64,000 nucleotides of DNA from Methanosphaera cuniculi (GTDB lineage: Archaea; Methanobacteriota; Methanobacteria; Methanobacteriales; Methanobacteriaceae), in contig NZ_LWMS01000031.1 in assembly GCF_003149675.1 (NCBI RefSeq), positions 124,001 through 188,000 on the forward strand, read 5' to 3'. A model generated the notes under the pieces. That model had not been told where the DNA came from. It made no database searches and saw nothing but the letters and a program-made list of their open reading frames with translations. Within the stretch, counting starts at the first letter, position 1. Each line of letters starts with the position of its first letter. A program made the position numbers and the translations under genes. Below, in pieces: positions 63,944-64,000 of this stretch.

Positions 63944-64000
63944 ATGACCTCACAAAAAAATAATAAAAATTTATACATCACAAATAAAAATGGAAAATAC
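63944..64000 (+). CDS. start of a gene cut by the window end
   Basis: ATG at 63944 opens a frame of 19 residues to the edge (MTSQKNNKNLYITN), preceded by AAAGGTAA about 15 bases upstream. The YITNKNGKY end resembles the first strand of AP2-like units. Too short to assign. Confidence 0.3.
   Translation, partial: MTSQKNNKNLYITNKNGKY

Overview
The window looks like a chromosome segment of a very AT-rich gut methanogen of the order Methanobacteriales, most likely Methanosphaera or a close relative. The supports are archaeal proteins (histone, PCNA, polymerase D small subunit, RqcH, archaeal phosphoglycerate mutase, archaeal GatC), a large asparagine/threonine-rich adhesin-like protein, AT-rich spacers with archaeal TATA boxes, and strong GGAGG ribosome-binding sites. 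The genus is inferred; no rRNA or tRNA gene was recognised.

Bases 1-26,600 read as ordinary chromosome: the 3' part of an adhesin-like surface protein, the ribosome-quality-control factor RqcH, a cation-diffusion-facilitator exporter behind two palindromic operators, and a cell-surface glycan block (an 1820-residue multi-domain glycosyltransferase, a GT4 enzyme and an 1125-residue partly degenerate paralogue). A housekeeping run follows: asnB, gatC, an ACT-domain protein, homoserine dehydrogenase, a NADAR-like protein, apgM and pyrG. 

From about 26,800 to the right edge the content is that of a large integrated mobile element or provirus; its right end is not in the window. The left part has a broken prepilin peptidase gene, three related tyrosine recombinases with one, four and three core-binding domains, and an orphan type I methyltransferase subunit (hsdM without hsdS or hsdR). 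Then come a CysH-like PAPS-reductase-family gene and an IbrA/IbrB pair, followed by small coiled-coil genes that share a repeated promoter. At 42.4-43.2 kb lies an iteron-like region with 106-bp tandem repeats, flanked in mirror image by two paralogous AbrB-like gene pairs. This is the best candidate for the element's origin, centromere or master operator. 

Further right are an ERF-family annealing protein, a family of AP2-like repeat proteins (one carrying seven zinc ribbons), and a compact operon csf1, cas11-like, csf2, csf3. That operon is the effector set of a type IV CRISPR-Cas system with type IV-B-like order, without Cas1, Cas2, Cas6, DinG or a CRISPR array in the window. A XerC/D-like integrase follows it. 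A nucleotide block (thymidylate synthase, NrdG) and an element-borne replication block (histone, OB-fold protein, ERCC4 nuclease, PCNA, DP1 of polymerase D) close the window. Two genes in the replication block seem to start at ATT or ATC. Long gene-free spacers carry hairpins and at least two candidate structured RNAs. 

The most exciting system is the archaeal type IV CRISPR-like operon on an element that also carries its own clamp and polymerase subunit, CysH-like genes and a probable iteron origin.
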